A stretch of DNA of 37,014 nucleotides, taken from the NCBI GenBank assembly GCA_020650975.1, contig JAIPMN010002659.1:3289-40302 (forward strand). The letters run 5' to 3'. The notes under the pieces were generated by a model. It searched no databases, was not told where the DNA came from, and was given only the letters and a program-made list of their open reading frames with translations. This stretch comes from Apostichopus californicus. Its lineage: Eukaryota > Echinodermata > Holothuroidea > Aspidochirotida > Stichopodidae. Within the stretch, counting starts at the first letter, position 1; each line of letters starts with the position of its first letter. Both the position numbers and the translations under genes were made by a program. Positions 1 through 11,915 of this stretch are shown here, piece by piece.

Positions 1-1446
1 TGCAGCCCCCCCAACCAAAATCTTTTGTGAAAATTCGGGCAATATGCTGAGAATTTTTTGGGCACCTACTGAAAGAAAAATAATTTGCAATGTGTTTTTC
101 AATAGTTAAACTGATATTATTATTATCATAATAATAATTATAACCAATATGGAAGGGTAATAACACGACAAACGATTGTATGTTATTGGCATGCGATGTA
201 GTCGTTACAGCCCCTCAAATCAAATTGGGCTCCTACGTCTATGCTTCCAAGTATATATGGCTTCTGATTGCTACACATTATGAAATTAAAATAAAGCAGT
301 ACTTTCCACATCAAGATGCAGTTGCTGAATGACTTTGAGAGAAATATCAATCGGAAGAAAAGTTTATAAATTTCCACCCCTCATTATCCCTGTTTCCACT
401 TCCTCACCCTCCTCAAACTTTTCTGACCATAATTATGCACTTTTTGGCCGGTTGTTACACAGACAGTAAAAATGCTTCAGAAGCTAAATTGTGTTCGGTG
501 CACACAATGAAATGGTAGAACAATGTTCTTTTGTGTTCGGATACAAATATATCCGGTAGTGTTTCTTTCACAAATTTCTGGAAACATCTTGTTGACGCAC
601 GACCCAACACCTAAAAAGTCATGCCACATGTGATGAAATCTTTTAGTGGTATTGCGAATTAAGTGTGACGCAATAACAGTTCAAACTCAGTGCCTTATAA
701 ATATTTTATCAACTGATTATTCGGGTCACACACCGCTCGCTAGACCAATCAAAACGGTTAGTTATGTTGCTTGCCATTGTTCTGTGATGAATATTTATAT
801 CCACACCCCCCTTGGGAACCAATCCGAGAATTCTTTTTGACGAGTCTTCCAGTACATTACCATGGGGTTTTGGTTGAGATATTTGCTCAAAATGGTCAGT
901 TTGAGAGCCAAATATTATATTTTGGTAGCCTTTTGATGTTATTTGATGTTTTATAATTGGTTTCGATGGTACTGGAGATCAGAACAGTTACTAAGGTAAT
1001 ATGTTCAATTTATTTAATAAGTTGACCCCTATAAAAAGTGGACTTGCCCACTTTCGCACATGTACTAAGCTGTTTGACAATTACAGTTATCAGCTGATGG
1101 TCTGATTGATATGTGAGTCGGGCGGTGTTGTTTGCCTTGTGTGTACTTGAGTTAAGTCACGTCGAGTTTTGTTCAAATGTGATAAGACTTGTAGCCGAAC
1201 ACCGGGTAGTTATGTCCGATTATTAGAAAATACTACAACGTAATTATACTTCAGTTCTCGACGAAGATCCCTCTCATTTTGTTCGAGGAGATCGACTGAC
1301 TTCCACATATTTCCAGAGTAGAATGCAACAGTGACACGGATCCGTTTGGAAATTTCCATTCCCTTGGATCGGACTGTTAATGTTATTATCACCAGCGTAG
1401 GTTACGAGCCTGCCTTCATCACGGACTAATCTTACTGTATCAGCGA
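1..1446. other. Upstream non-coding region
   Basis: No convincing gene is seen. The first kilobase is AT-rich with only short chance ORFs. From about 1100 onward the sequence becomes richer in CpG and loses long A/T runs, as expected around a promoter and first exon. This fits transcription of the SAMTOR-like gene starting here, but no TATA box or other core element is clear enough to call. A 60-codon open frame on the minus strand (1210-1392) was examined and not accepted as a gene. Confidence 0.35.
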
Positions 1447-1582
1447 ATGGCTGGAATATGTTTCAGTCGGGATTATTTACTGAAGGCTAACATGAATGAC
1501 TACTTTCCTCCATCATATTCTTCCCAAATAAGTTGCAACTCATTTGGAGAATCAGATTTGGATAGCTGCAGCGTTTCATCGG
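1447..1582 (+). CDS. SAMTOR: Candidate first coding exon of the SAMTOR-like gene
   Basis: The frame opens after a stop at 1378-1380, with ATGs at 1447 and 1492, and runs to a donor GG|GTAAAT at 1583. It leaves one base (g) that joins the two bases starting exon 2 to make GCG (Ala), so the phase fits, and the total length is close to the vertebrate protein. Against it, the encoded stretch is Ser-rich and acidic (for example [12 protein letters not shown]). It lacks the basic, helical N-terminal segment that precedes IWxxHCEDE in vertebrate and fly SAMTOR, and phase agreement alone has a one-in-three chance. Another exon in the 5.4-kb intron could replace or supplement it. Confidence 0.4.
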
Positions 1583-4500
1583 GTAAATAATACGTTGTGA
1601 ACTGCCTGCTTCTCTAGGCTTTGTCTTATGCAGTGATTAGCCTAGTATAACTGAACGTTCACTGTAGAACTAGGCCTAGACTACATTAGGGCGAACTTTG
1701 TAAAACCTGTTGGGTAACTTGAGACAATTTAAGCCAGGCAATTAAACTATCGTGAGGCTGTAGTAGCCAATTTTCGGATACAATATTTCTCATTTTTTTC
1801 ATAATGATGTTAGAATTCGTGACGTTATATCACCAAAAAAATGTATGAACGTAACTTAGTCGTACGTTGACAGGCTTAGCATATACTATAGCCTAGCCCC
1901 AATAATATTACAGGAACATAAGATAAAACTTTTAAGGTAACAGTTTTACATAGGTGAAGGTCTAGGCTTTATAAGTCTAACCTAAGAAAGTTGTTTACAA
2001 GTATGTCAATGGTGCTTACTTGGATTAATTTAACTTTGGTTAACATAAACTTACTATGCGACAAAGGTGCAAGTTATTGATGTTTAGTGATGCACAGTAC
2101 CGTAACTTAACTGGGCGTTCTGTTATAGTAACATAGTTAGCTGCAATGATGGACACTGAAAATAAAGAAACATCTAGTTTGTAATTTGAGACACTTTACA
2201 TGGATTATTCCAACCAATTAGTGAACTTGTGCTGGTGGCAATCATGTTAAAGTTGTGGTTATCCAGCCCAAGTTCTACAGTAGCCCAGATCTTGTTGAAA
2301 GCTTATGAAGGTGTTGAATATTTTAATAGTCTTATTCATCAAGTCTTGTTCATATCTATAATTTAGGTTCATCCACATATTTACACCACATTCCTTACTT
2401 AAGAAGGCTCTGTAAATTGTCAGATGTCTGTGCATTGTGTGTATTATAACCTGAAAACCTTGTTTACTGTATATACTTTAAATAATTCAAACCCTGCATC
2501 ACTTAACCAAGTACAGGTATGAATCTTTTGTGCAATACTGAGAAGACTTCAGTGAAAAACACATGACAAGTTTTATGTGCAAGTGACACAGTATTAAAGT
2601 CTGTAGGGATCTAGAAAAAGAAAGGATTTTTAGATGACTGTGTTACAGTTAACATTTTGTAATGATGTTACTGAACATGAAGTCATTCGCCACTATTGCA
2701 TCATCTTTAACTGTACTGCTACATTTACATGTTAACAGTTTGATTCATATCACTCGCCAATTCAAAATCAACGAAGCAGGGACATTTGTTCTTTGTTGAT
2801 TGTCATCCATTCCTGCCCCTAGACACCATTCAAAACATTTGTAGAGTTTGTGACTTTGGCCAGAGAGCAAATAATGATTGAACCAAGTTTGACAGTTTAG
2901 CTATGTACAGTTCTTTAGGTGATAAACCTTGAATAACATGTATTGTTGCATGTAGTCCAGTATCAAAGTACAAACCAACTGTCAAATGAGCATGATAAGA
3001 AGTTCTTTGTCTTGACTTTATCTTGACAAAGTACAGTCAATCTAATTTTATCTTATTTATTGTTAGTGAATAAATAACTACTGTTGTTACTTGAAAATGT
3101 GCAGTCCACAATAGCAACTATATATTATTTTTAGCAAATAAATGCAGTGTTACATGTCAATATAATAGATGACAAGGAATTGCTAAGCCATTTGTCTCTT
3201 ACTGTACAGTACTGTATGCAAACATTCAAACACTCTAGTTCATCAGAGATGTTTTTACTTTCCCCCAAGTGAAAATTTGAAATAAAACTGTTACATACAG
3301 GAAATTTGTTGTTCTGCATCGTCCGGATGCCTGTCGAGAACATAGTTCCTTTACATGTTAATGCCAACTTTCCACATTTACGCCCATAATGTTCTTCCCA
3401 ATCTAAGGTAGATTTCCTGGATAGGGATTGCAAATACCTGTATCATTGAAGAATGTCGTAAATCATTTACAGTGTGAAACAGTTTCACTTTCATATATAT
3501 GGGGATAATTTAGTGTTCACATTGTGTGTAAACCTGTTAATGTTAAATATTGTAGCTGAATTTGAAAAGACCCAATATTTTTTTATTATTGCAAAAATTA
3601 CTTGCCAGTTGTCCAAATAAAAGCAAAACTAAAAACAGTGAAAAAGAAATGTTAGCAACAAAATTTTATTCAAAATCAATTCCATACTGTAACTTGATAT
3701 ATTATCATCACCAATAGTGTTAGTGTTAACTTAAAAGTGTTAACTAAAACTGTTAGTGTTAAGATCAATTATAAACGGGTGGCTTTGACTAAAGAAAGAA
3801 AAAAAACCTGGTTTAATTAAATGAACACGTATGGAGTAAATGCTTTCATGCATTGGTGATCCTGTTCTGTACTTACAGCACTACATTTTAAGTTATTTTT
3901 GAAACTTTTTTCCGCACCAATTCATCTACGAAGCTCCTTCGCAGTACCTACAGTACATTAATAAAATGTATTCAGAGCTCAGTGGAGCTTTAACTTTCAG
4001 CTAAGTCTGTGTGATTCATTACACAATTTATCGGAGCCTTTGCTTGATTAAGTCACACATTGGTATGATCAGTTCATCAAATTCTGCTCGTCTTAGATTC
4101 CTTTCATTCCTCCCCCCCCCCCCCTTATTTATAGGTCTGATCGGAATCAAATGCGACTCTGATAAACCATTTTCTGGTCTAATCATCCTAAGTGCAAAAA
4201 CGGGTGGAATTCAAACTTCCCTTTCATAGTCATTGCAACGGGAGTTTACTCTGTTGTTGAATCATGCTGACATTAATTAACCCAGCCTTTTCTATAAATT
4301 TAAGCAGATTTGCAGAAAATCTAGACAGTTCATTTTCAGAAAGGCATGATGAATGATTTAGCAGAACTTGACATAGAAAAAGGAAAAAATTGACATTGTT
4401 TTAAGTTGTGACATTGTCTTTAATTTGTGATGATAGATTGTGAAGTAATGTCATTAATATGACCGTTCTTGTTATAAATTTAATCAGTATGCATCCAACA

Positions 4501-7500
4501 CTACCAAACAACATACAGTAGTTCAATATTCCTGAACAGTGACTTTAAGTTTAAGTTAACTTAAATGCAAAGTCCTTCTCAAAGTCAGTCTATGGAGCAT
4601 CCGACCAATATTCCTAGAGATCTATTTTAACTTTTTTTAGACCAGATTAACAGACAGTTGAAGCCCGCTTAGTTAGTCATTATCCTCAAACTAACCACAG
4701 TAAATGAAATTCAAAAGGGGAACATTTCTTATCTTCCCATCGCAATTTAGTTAACTTTGAAGCATCTACTAGTTCTGTTTATTCATATCCTTTACAGTGT
4801 AAAATTCAAGGTAATGTGAATGATCATGAATCGATGAACTGTCCAATCTGCAAGCAAGCTGGGTGATTAGATCTGCCTGCTTTCCTTATTTGCATTCAAT
4901 AGGGTACTTCGAAACTATCTCTTGTGTACACTACTGTACATCGGATTTTCAAAACAGGATGAACCCAATACTGAGCTCATTTTCATTTTAACGACTCGTA
5001 AACATCTGGCTTGATCGTTGCAAAAATTCACTTGTAATGATCAGATGGGAAAAAATGCTTCCCTGTCTCCAGGGTTTTTGAAATGCTTCATTGGTGAAAA
5101 GTTAATTGTGTTTGTGCGAACTTGAATCAAGGGTCTAGGCTAAAATTAGCAGTTGCTATGTACAAGTGAATTATTAAATAAGGGGAGTTTCCATTATATA
5201 ACACATTGCAACAGCAGAAAGTCAAATGTAGCAGCTACAGCAATAATTGGTGTGAATAACATCTCCCATATATCCACCCCATTCCATCCCCCCCCCCCCA
5301 TTGGGCTGTTTTAAAGGCAATGTGAGAATGATTTGCAAATCATATCACTGAGACAGGCACCATACTGTATATGGGATGAAATTCATACTTGTTTTGCTGG
5401 TCCACATTAGAAAACACTGCCCATTACACTTGACAATCGTGTGTGCAGTGCAAATTTTTAATTTCTGATCAGACTATTAAAGTTTGAAAAAAAAATTCAA
5501 ATCACTAGTTTCAGGGTAAGAGACAAAATACAATGCTTGCCGCAGAGTATTTATGTTTAAATTTAGTAGCTGTTCACCTGCCCAGGTTGTGTCTGCAATC
5601 AATCACACACGCGTATTGTTATCTAATTTACACAGTTATGGTGTGATGATGTAAAGGTTAAAAGTCAAACTTTAAGTACTTGTACACATGCTGTTGCTAA
5701 GGCTGCAAATTGAGAGTTCCCCTGCACAGAATTCTATACTGTATGGATCTAAGTTTAATTTAGTGAGTCATTCAAGGTTTTATTTACAGTTCTTTCTAAG
5801 TCTTTACAGCATGCTTTTTGTGTTGATTTTATTTTAATATGAAACATTAAATGATATTTAATTCCTACAACATACTGTATAATTATTCAAGTGACGTTGC
5901 AACATGATTTCATTGTTTCTAGTTTCTATCATTATACATGTACCAGAGATCTTGGCCTTGGCAAACCACACAGTATCAAAGCAAAAAATCTGTTTTGACT
6001 GCAGTATTTTACATTACATTCCTGAACAGATCAGCTCAACTGTGTGTCTTGATCTTTCCGGCTTTTCTATTTTTAAATGTCTATAATTAACTGGTTGGCC
6101 AGGCCTGTTACAAGCATTCTTCAATCAGAGGAAATGGCTTTGCTTTCATAACTGCTGACATTTGAGTTCCTCTAGAAGATTGATATTTGTCTTGAACTCA
6201 GAGAAATAAACTATGCCATTGACTTTGTTCCTTGATAGTCCTTGAAACTTTCTTGACATTGGCCTTTAGATTAAGATAGCTTTTTGGAAAGTGGCTGTGG
6301 TGGCTTTAAGCATCTTAGTGACTGATTTATACAGTAAGCCACTAATGGATATGTATAGATTAAAGGAAAAGAAAGAATAAACAACCAGTTTACATGAGAT
6401 AGACCCGCTCAGTTTTACCATGGAGGTAAAAACAGATGTTTTTAACCTCCATGGTTTTACACAGCTAATGTTAAGTTCTACCGGCTATTAAAATGTAATC
6501 CAGGTTGTGGGCCATGCTAAAGAGAGGCTGGTTAGCAAAGCTGAATCATTTTTCTCTTCCAATACTTCCTTTATGTACAATGCAATCTACCATCAAGTCA
6601 TCCATTGTCATTCATCACCCTACCCTCAGACTGACTACCCTGGATGTTATGAGTCATAGAAACATATCATATGGAGATGTAGTTTATTGACTTGTTGTGT
6701 TCAAATAAACCACTCGCTTCTGCAGTGAGTCATTAATCTCACTCTACATCATCAGAATTATCAGCTGATTTTTTTTTGGGCTTTGAGACTGAGTGGTGAA
6801 AGCTCAACAGTCTAAACATGGCTGTGATGGAGTAATTTTACATTTGTGTGACTTCATTTCAGATCCCCCAATTCACATTTTGCAAACAGGTCCAAACAAA
6901 TTTGTTCTGCCTTTATGGCCTTCAACTTTTGCTCGCTTTTCTTTACAGCGGATGGTGACTATGATCAAATCTGGACACGTCATTGCGAGGACGAGGCTAG
7001 CTTAGGACAGTATGCATGTGCGATGCAACATCTCGCGCAAGAACACTGGTCGACAGATCATCCCGACGACCGGATCAAGTGGTCGCATCAGACCTGTATG
7101 AAATATTTCCTCGATGGCGGGTTAGCGCAGACGTTACAGAAGGATAGAAGGAAAAGGGACTTCCAGCATAAAGTTAGTACCAGTAAGCCATCGGTCTTGT
7201 GCAATAGCAAAAATGGTCTTCACGGCAACGGTGTGAGCGCTAAGACAGCCTCCGAAGATGCCTTGGAGAGGATATCCACACAGTACAACACAATGTAAGT
7301 GCAACCGACGACGTATAGCTACAGTTACACCATAGCTGAAATGACTTGTTTGTGTCCATCTGGCACAGATGAGCTGTAAAGTGACTTGTGGGATATGGGA
7401 ATTGCAAACAAAATTATAGCTGCACGTTTCCAAGTGCAACTTCCAATGGGTGGTTACTCTGTGTTATTCTGATCAAACCTACTTAATATGTGGATATCTC

Positions 7501-10500
7501 CAGAGACCTGGGAAATTTGGCATATTTGCTGGCTCATGCTGGTGTATTTTGCCATTTGCCTGTAGAAAAAAAAAGGGCACTGTGTAATTTTCTGCCTGAA
7601 GAGATAACAATCCCCATTGAAATGGTGGTACACTAACAGATTTGCATCAGATTATGATAAACTTGATATAAAAAAATGCAGCTTGATGCTGTATGTCTAA
7701 AGCTTAATATCCCAATAGCGTGTGCTGTGTACCATCACTGTAAGTTAATGCGTACTTATTGTACAGTTGTTGTATCAGTGGTATGAACTGATATTCTCAC
7801 CTGTCATAAACTGTAATGCTGCTACTGCACAGTATCACAGACTTGATAAACATTTGCCTTCAACAAAGATCTACTTTAGTAAAACAACCTGATTTACAGT
7901 AACAGTATCCTGTGACACTCTTGAAGGGTTTTTTTGATGGGAAAGACTAGCACTGAATTATCTGTATATCCATCTTAGCCCTTTGTCCATGTAAGCAAGC
8001 TTTAAATTAAAATCGTGACAGGAGGATGATACAAGGGACAGGTGATTAGCAAATTAAAACAAAAACACAACTTTTTCATTTCTCAGGAGAAAATTTGAAT
8101 TTCATCAGAAAGTTAAATATAACTGAGGACATAACATTGCTTTCCTAGTCTTGGAATGGCACAAAAGTTTATTCCTTGTTTTGCAGTGAGACATAAATTC
8201 TTTTCAATGTAAAAGCAATCGGACTAATACGTAAACATGCCTGACAAGGGTCGTAAAACTAAAGATGGCATGAACCGAACAAAGTGCTACAGGTTATTGT
8301 TGTTGATCTACATGCATACAGAGTTTGACGTTTTACAGTTGGGTCCATTTCTTGATGGAATAAATTAAGTGCTGTATTAATTTGAACCAGTGTAACATCT
8401 CGAGCTACACTAGATGATTTTAGGGGAGCAGGTGGGCAGAACCAAACTTCTTCTTGAAAATGTCAGAGTTCCTTGGCACAAAAATATTGCTCAAGATTTT
8501 CAGAGAGGGTTTCAAAGTCAAATAGTGGTTGTTTCTTCTCTGGTGGAAATTGCTAGCTGTCGAGTTTCCTCTGGCAAAAGACATTCAAGTATTTGAAATC
8601 ATGATTGGGTAGTGTTATTGCAACACCCTTTGGTAATTAAATTTCCTGTGACTTATGCACCCTGGAGGCCTCGCATCAAGGGGTTATAGGGAGCCTGTAA
8701 GGTGTCAGAAAACCTGGATTGTATGGCTAATTACTCGATGATACTTGAATTAAGTGATGAAAGTGCCAGTTCCTTCGAAAAATGATACCTTGATGATGCT
8801 CAATGGTTGGTTGAATGATAATAGTATTGTAATGAGTTTTTGTATTCAAACCTTCATACTGCTATGTATGTGTCTGCAGTGAAGCATTCTTTCTTAAGAT
8901 CCATGTCACAGTAATTGTATGACTACAGAGTGAAGACTGCAAATCTTTTTCTTCTCCCCATCCCCGACCCCCCACCCCCCCCAAAAAAAAATACTTGTAT
9001 GTACCGTACTGCAGTTTCATATTTTAATAAACTCTCTGGGGTAATTTTGAGTGTCGTCGATATATTTCGAAAATTTTGTTGCAAATTGCTTTAAAGGTTC
9101 TGTTACTGTAAATCTACTCATCAGTACCAATCCTCTTCTCAAAGTGAGTTTTTATATTCATAATTGATTTTTCTTCTGACAGATCTCTACCATTCTCCGG
9201 TCAGCTGAGATTACTGGACGTCGGCAGCTGTTTCAATCCATTTCTCGACTACCCAGAATTCCTATCTATAGGCATCGACATATCTCCAGCAGTAACTGTA
9301 AGTAACTTTTGAATGGTCATTCACCTCTGTCAATGTTATTTAGCCTATGGGGCGAAAATACTGTACAGTAGAGCTCTGCTCTTATAGTGTGTCCTCATTC
9401 CAAACTATCGTGTAATAATATCTTTGCCAAAAATATCGATTTGGACTTGAATTTTTAGAGGCTCAAACTTAGGCATTCTAAAACATTCACCATGAAAGGA
9501 GAGGAGACAATCTTGAGGTGAAATACATTAAGGACATTAGGACATTAGGACATTAAGGAAATACTTTGCATTAGCAACCTATGGAGATTGTCAATAGTAG
9601 TAGTTAATAATGTAAAGAAAGTGTGTGTTAAAATGTCTATGGACTTATATTGCTTACAAGTAGGATATGTATGAATTGATATATTTCCTGATTCTGGTTC
9701 AAACAACCGGAAAAAATGCAATTCACTTTGGTTATTTTTTAATGTCATTGGGTCTTACCACTTCCCTTGACAGTTTACTGACACTGTGTTATAGGAATTG
9801 ATCAGCCCCACCATATAACACAAAACCAGACAGTGTCAGGTTTTAATTGGTGGTTGAATAAGTCACCACGAAGCTATGCCCGCAGTTGTTCATGAATACC
9901 TTACTCTCTCAGATTAAGTGAACATTAAGTAAGGAGTCTGTGAAGTGGAAAAAATGAAAATGGCTACTTTTAATTATAAACAATCACTTTTGTTATGCCA
10001 ATTTATGTGTTCTCTCCGCAGAGCGTCTACAAATGCGATTTCCTGAATCTCCAACTCCAAGAGCCGTTACAGGTCTACTCGGACACGGTCAACCGATACC
10101 TTCAGATGCTGAAAAACCCCGTCACCACCTTACCCCGAGAGTGCTTTCACGTCGTCGTATTTTCATTACTCCTGTCCTATTTCCCGTCGCCGTACCAGCG
10201 GTGGCTTTGTTGTCAGAAAGCCCACCAATTACTTCAATTACACGGTCTCCTGATCGTCATCACCCCTAAAGCCGGCAATCAGTGCAACTCGACTGAGATG
10301 ATGAAGAGCTGGAAGACTGCCATCGAGTCCATCGGATTCTCGCGATGGCGGTTTCACAACGACGATCACCTTCAATTCATGGCTTTCCGGAAGGTCTCGC
10401 TCGATCAGAACGCGAGTCTTGCGAACGGAGACGTCATGTCCGACATGCTGTACATCCCACAGGACTACAGCGAAGAGTTTGAGGAGACTGTCTATTGGGA

Positions 10501-10606
10501 GAAAGAAGCACGAACTGAGCAGGATGACTTGCAAATCAAAAACGTCTTCAAACATTTCCCTTTTCAAGGGTCACCCACTGAAAGTATAGATTGGGCCGGT
10601 ATGTAG
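1447..10606 (+). CDS. SAMTOR: SAMTOR/BMT2 orthologue, S-adenosylmethionine sensor upstream of mTORC1 (four-exon model, first exon tentative)
   Basis: Model: join(1447..1582, 6949..7294, 9183..9297, 10022..10606). It gives 393 residues from the ATG at 1447, or 378 from the ATG at 1492; the human protein has 405. In animals SAMTOR binds S-adenosylmethionine through a class I methyltransferase fold and, when SAM is low, binds GATOR1-KICSTOR and restrains mTORC1 at the lysosome. The sequence shows the family signature IWxxHCEDE near the start of exon 2. Exon 3 carries the SAM-binding loop [11 protein letters not shown] and, 18 residues after its glycine, the acidic GID. In human SAMTOR these are Gly172 and Asp190, with the same spacing. 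Exon 4 opens with [13 protein letters not shown] and holds [19 protein letters not shown], both nearly identical to human. Intron phases join all exons in frame. The C-terminal tail is shorter than in vertebrates and diverged. TMEM168 follows downstream on the same strand. Confidence 0.9.
3711..3765. repeat. Short GTTAGTGTTAA-type direct repeats
   Basis: GTTAGTGTTAA occurs twice, at about 3718 and 3751, with an intervening AGTGTTAACT. This looks like local slippage or a decayed minisatellite. Confidence 0.4.
6411..6460. repeat. Hairpin-forming inverted repeat
   Basis: The left arm runs to 6433, the loop is four bases (AGAT, 6434-6437) and the right arm is 6438-6460. The arms centre on ACCATGGAGG and CCTCCATGGT and pair over about 17 bp with one bulged base. 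It lies about 500 bp upstream of SAMTOR exon 2, in the intron. It could be a foldback remnant or a structured intronic element; no pre-miRNA-length stem is seen. Confidence 0.6.
6949..7294 (+). CDS. SAMTOR: SAMTOR exon 2 (N-terminal helical region)
   Basis: Acceptor TTTACAG|CG at 6948; donor AT|GTAAGT at 7295. The exon encodes the [19 protein letters not shown] region and a following Trp- and Cys-containing segment ([19 protein letters not shown]), which align with the human IWREHCEDE and IEWCCSVC regions. A lysine/arginine-rich linker and a low-complexity Ser/Lys stretch follow. The exon leaves two bases (AT) that complete with the first base of exon 3. Confidence 0.9.
7295..9182 (+). other. 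SAMTOR intron 2
   Basis: About 1.9 kb, AT-rich, with a C/A-rich tract at about 8955-8990. No coding segment, RNA gene or complete mobile element is seen. It ends in TTCTTCTGACAG. Confidence 0.6.
9183..9297 (+). CDS. SAMTOR: SAMTOR exon 3 (SAM-binding motif I and acidic motif II)
   Basis: Acceptor CTGACAG at 9182; donor ACT|GTAAGT at 9298. The exon encodes [20 protein letters not shown] and then [11 protein letters not shown]. The glycine codon at 9223 and the aspartate codon at 9277 align with human SAMTOR Gly172 and Asp190, which are needed for SAM binding. Both are kept with unchanged spacing, so SAM binding is expected to be intact. Confidence 0.93.
9298..10021 (+). other. SAMTOR intron 3
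   Basis: A 724-bp intron. It contains a short slippage repeat of AGGACATT units (about 9529-9557). Nothing else is recognisable. It ends at TCTCTCCGCAG. Confidence 0.65.
10022..10606 (+). CDS. SAMTOR: SAMTOR last coding exon (core of the methyltransferase fold)
   Basis: The exon starts in phase 0 with the [13 protein letters not shown] motif and ends at TAG (10604-10606). It carries [40 protein letters not shown] and [17 protein letters not shown], which together make the second half of the Rossmann-like fold. MLYIPQDY follows, as in human. After that motif the tail ([19 protein letters not shown] onward) is acidic and not conserved. GC content and CpG use are much higher than in the flanking introns. 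Confidence 0.95.
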   Translation, partial: SVYKCDFLNLQLQEPLQVYSDTVNRYLQMLKNPVTTLPRECFHVVVFSLLLSYFPSPYQRWLCCQKAHQLLQLHGLLIVITPKAGNQCNSTEMMKSWKTAIESIGFSRWRFHNDDHLQFMAFRKVSLDQNASLANGDVMSDMLYIPQDYSEEFEETVYWEKEARTEQDDLQIKNVFKHFPFQGSPTESIDWAGM

Positions 10607-11146
10607 AAGGAGCCCCGTTCCGCCCCCTCCCCAAAGAGTATAGAAGTTAGGATAGGAAAAACCTGTTATGGGCCATTACATTTCGGGCTACTACAGGAAT
10701 ATATTAAGCAGTCTGAAAACTTGTTTGGCTGCAGAGTTCCTCTTTGTGATTTTCATACGATTACAAAGAAAGAATTGATACTGAGCTATCTGAAAATCAT
10801 TTCATATTTAATATGAGTGTTGACGTCAGCATCACTTGCCTGATGAGCTGTGAAAAGGCATTTCAAGGCAAATTTTACTTCCTTGTGTGTTAGTCAGGGA
10901 TAGTTTAGATCTGGGCATTGTTAGTATGTGAACAATGTTAGTTCATATCATAGCCTTTAACACAGTTGATCCTACTTTCCTAAGAAGGAAAGAAATTGTA
11001 GAATACAAAACATACAGTTAGCGTTATTGTGCAATTTCTTTCCATTGAACAGTACAGGGGATGACAGTTCATCCCACCAGTCACAATTAGTCTTGCCAGA
11101 ATAAAAAGAGGGAAAAATAGAAAAAGTAAGACCGTATAACCAATAT
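10607..11146 (+). other. Probable 3'UTR and downstream of SAMTOR
   Basis: No coding signal. An AATAAA hexamer at 11100-11105 is a candidate polyadenylation signal, giving a roughly 0.5-kb 3'UTR. A second AATAAA lies at 11595-11600. Neither has a distinctive downstream GU-rich element, so the choice is open. Confidence 0.35.
11100..11105 (+). promoter_or_regulatory. Candidate polyadenylation hexamer
   Basis: AATAAA about 490 bp after the SAMTOR stop codon. The call rests on the hexamer and its position only. Confidence 0.25.
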
Positions 11147-11485
11147 GATCCATCAGAAGTATATATAGATGCATTATTTGATAGTTGTAACAGTCTCAGA
11201 ATGAAAGGGATCGTAAGAAGATAATCACTAGTTTGATCCATCAGAAGTAGTTACATTGTGGGATCATGTAAGTTCAAAACTGTTTGATCCATCACAAAGC
11301 AATTGCATTGTAGTCTGTAATTATCAAGAAATGATCCATCGAAAAAGCAAGCGGCTACATCTGCAGTGCTCATTGGATTATTTAACCAATTTGATCCGTC
11401 ACAAACCAGTTTTGCGTTGTAGGATCTTTGATCCATCGCAAACGACTAACTGCAAGATGGGATCTAAGAACCACTTTGATCCATC
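11147..11485. repeat. Cluster of GATCCATC-centred degenerate repeats
   Basis: The octamer GATCCATC (once GATCCGTC) occurs at 11147, 11235, 11286, 11333, 11393, 11430 and 11478, usually inside TTTGATCCATCACAAA. Copies are often followed by GCA..TTGTAGGATC-like sequence. Spacing is irregular (37-88 bp), so it is a decayed or non-uniform array, not a clean satellite. It also creates chance open frames on both strands with repeated Asp-Gly-Ser words; these are not genes. Confidence 0.65.
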
Positions 11486-11510
11486 ACAGTCCATCAGCAG
11501 TCGCATGTAG

Positions 11511-11915
11511 TTTATTAGGCATAATGATAAAAGAAAAATCAGTTAACACACACGGACCAGCTGCAACATTGGCAGCTTATTTTGTATCTGAGTAAATAAA
11601 TGTTCTATTTTCTGCACAAATATAAGAACAACATTTTTTAATGAGAACATTTTGCTATCATTAAGTAATGCATAAGGGTACTACACATGTACCTTCAAGG
11701 ATAGCAATGATTACAACATAAGAAAAATTTACATTAATAAATGTGCCTTAAAAAGTAAATATTATTCAGCTGAACAATCACATAGACTTAAAAACTCTTC
11801 TTCTTCTTCTTCCATTATGTTATTTAAGTCAACCCTTCAGTTTTATAGATAATTTATCAAGGTAGCTGCACAACGAAATATTTGCAAATGATATGATAAT
11901 TGGCTGACCTTGTGA
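11511..11915. other. Non-coding AT-rich spacer
   Basis: Contains a (TTC)n microsatellite at about 11797-11812 and a candidate AATAAA at 11595. No gene is seen. Confidence 0.5.

Larger units (their letters stand above)
1583..6948 (+). other. Large first intron (or 5' region) of the SAMTOR-like gene
   Basis: About 5.4 kb of AT-rich DNA without a supported exon. It holds poly-C tracts near 4112 and 5289, a short GTTAGTGTTAA repeat at about 3711-3765, and a near-perfect hairpin at 6411-6460. A 100-codon open frame on the minus strand (3131-3433) has no recognisable domain and lacks splice or promoter support. The acceptor at the right end is strong: a pyrimidine run ending TTTACAG at 6948. Confidence 0.4.

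Noticed and set aside
1210..1392. Minus-strand 60-codon frame with a charged LLEQNERDLRRELK stretch
   Set aside because: No splice or promoter context and no known domain; it overlaps the likely 5' region of SAMTOR on the other strand.
3131..3433. 100-codon minus-strand frame inside the SAMTOR intron
   Set aside because: Starts within AT-rich intron, no recognised motif, codon use like background; possibly a repeat remnant but unsupported.
10972..11510. Opposite-strand ORFs with repeated Asp-Gly-Ser words
   Set aside because: Produced by the GATCCATC repeats (GATGGATC on the reverse strand); no family and frames are broken between copies.
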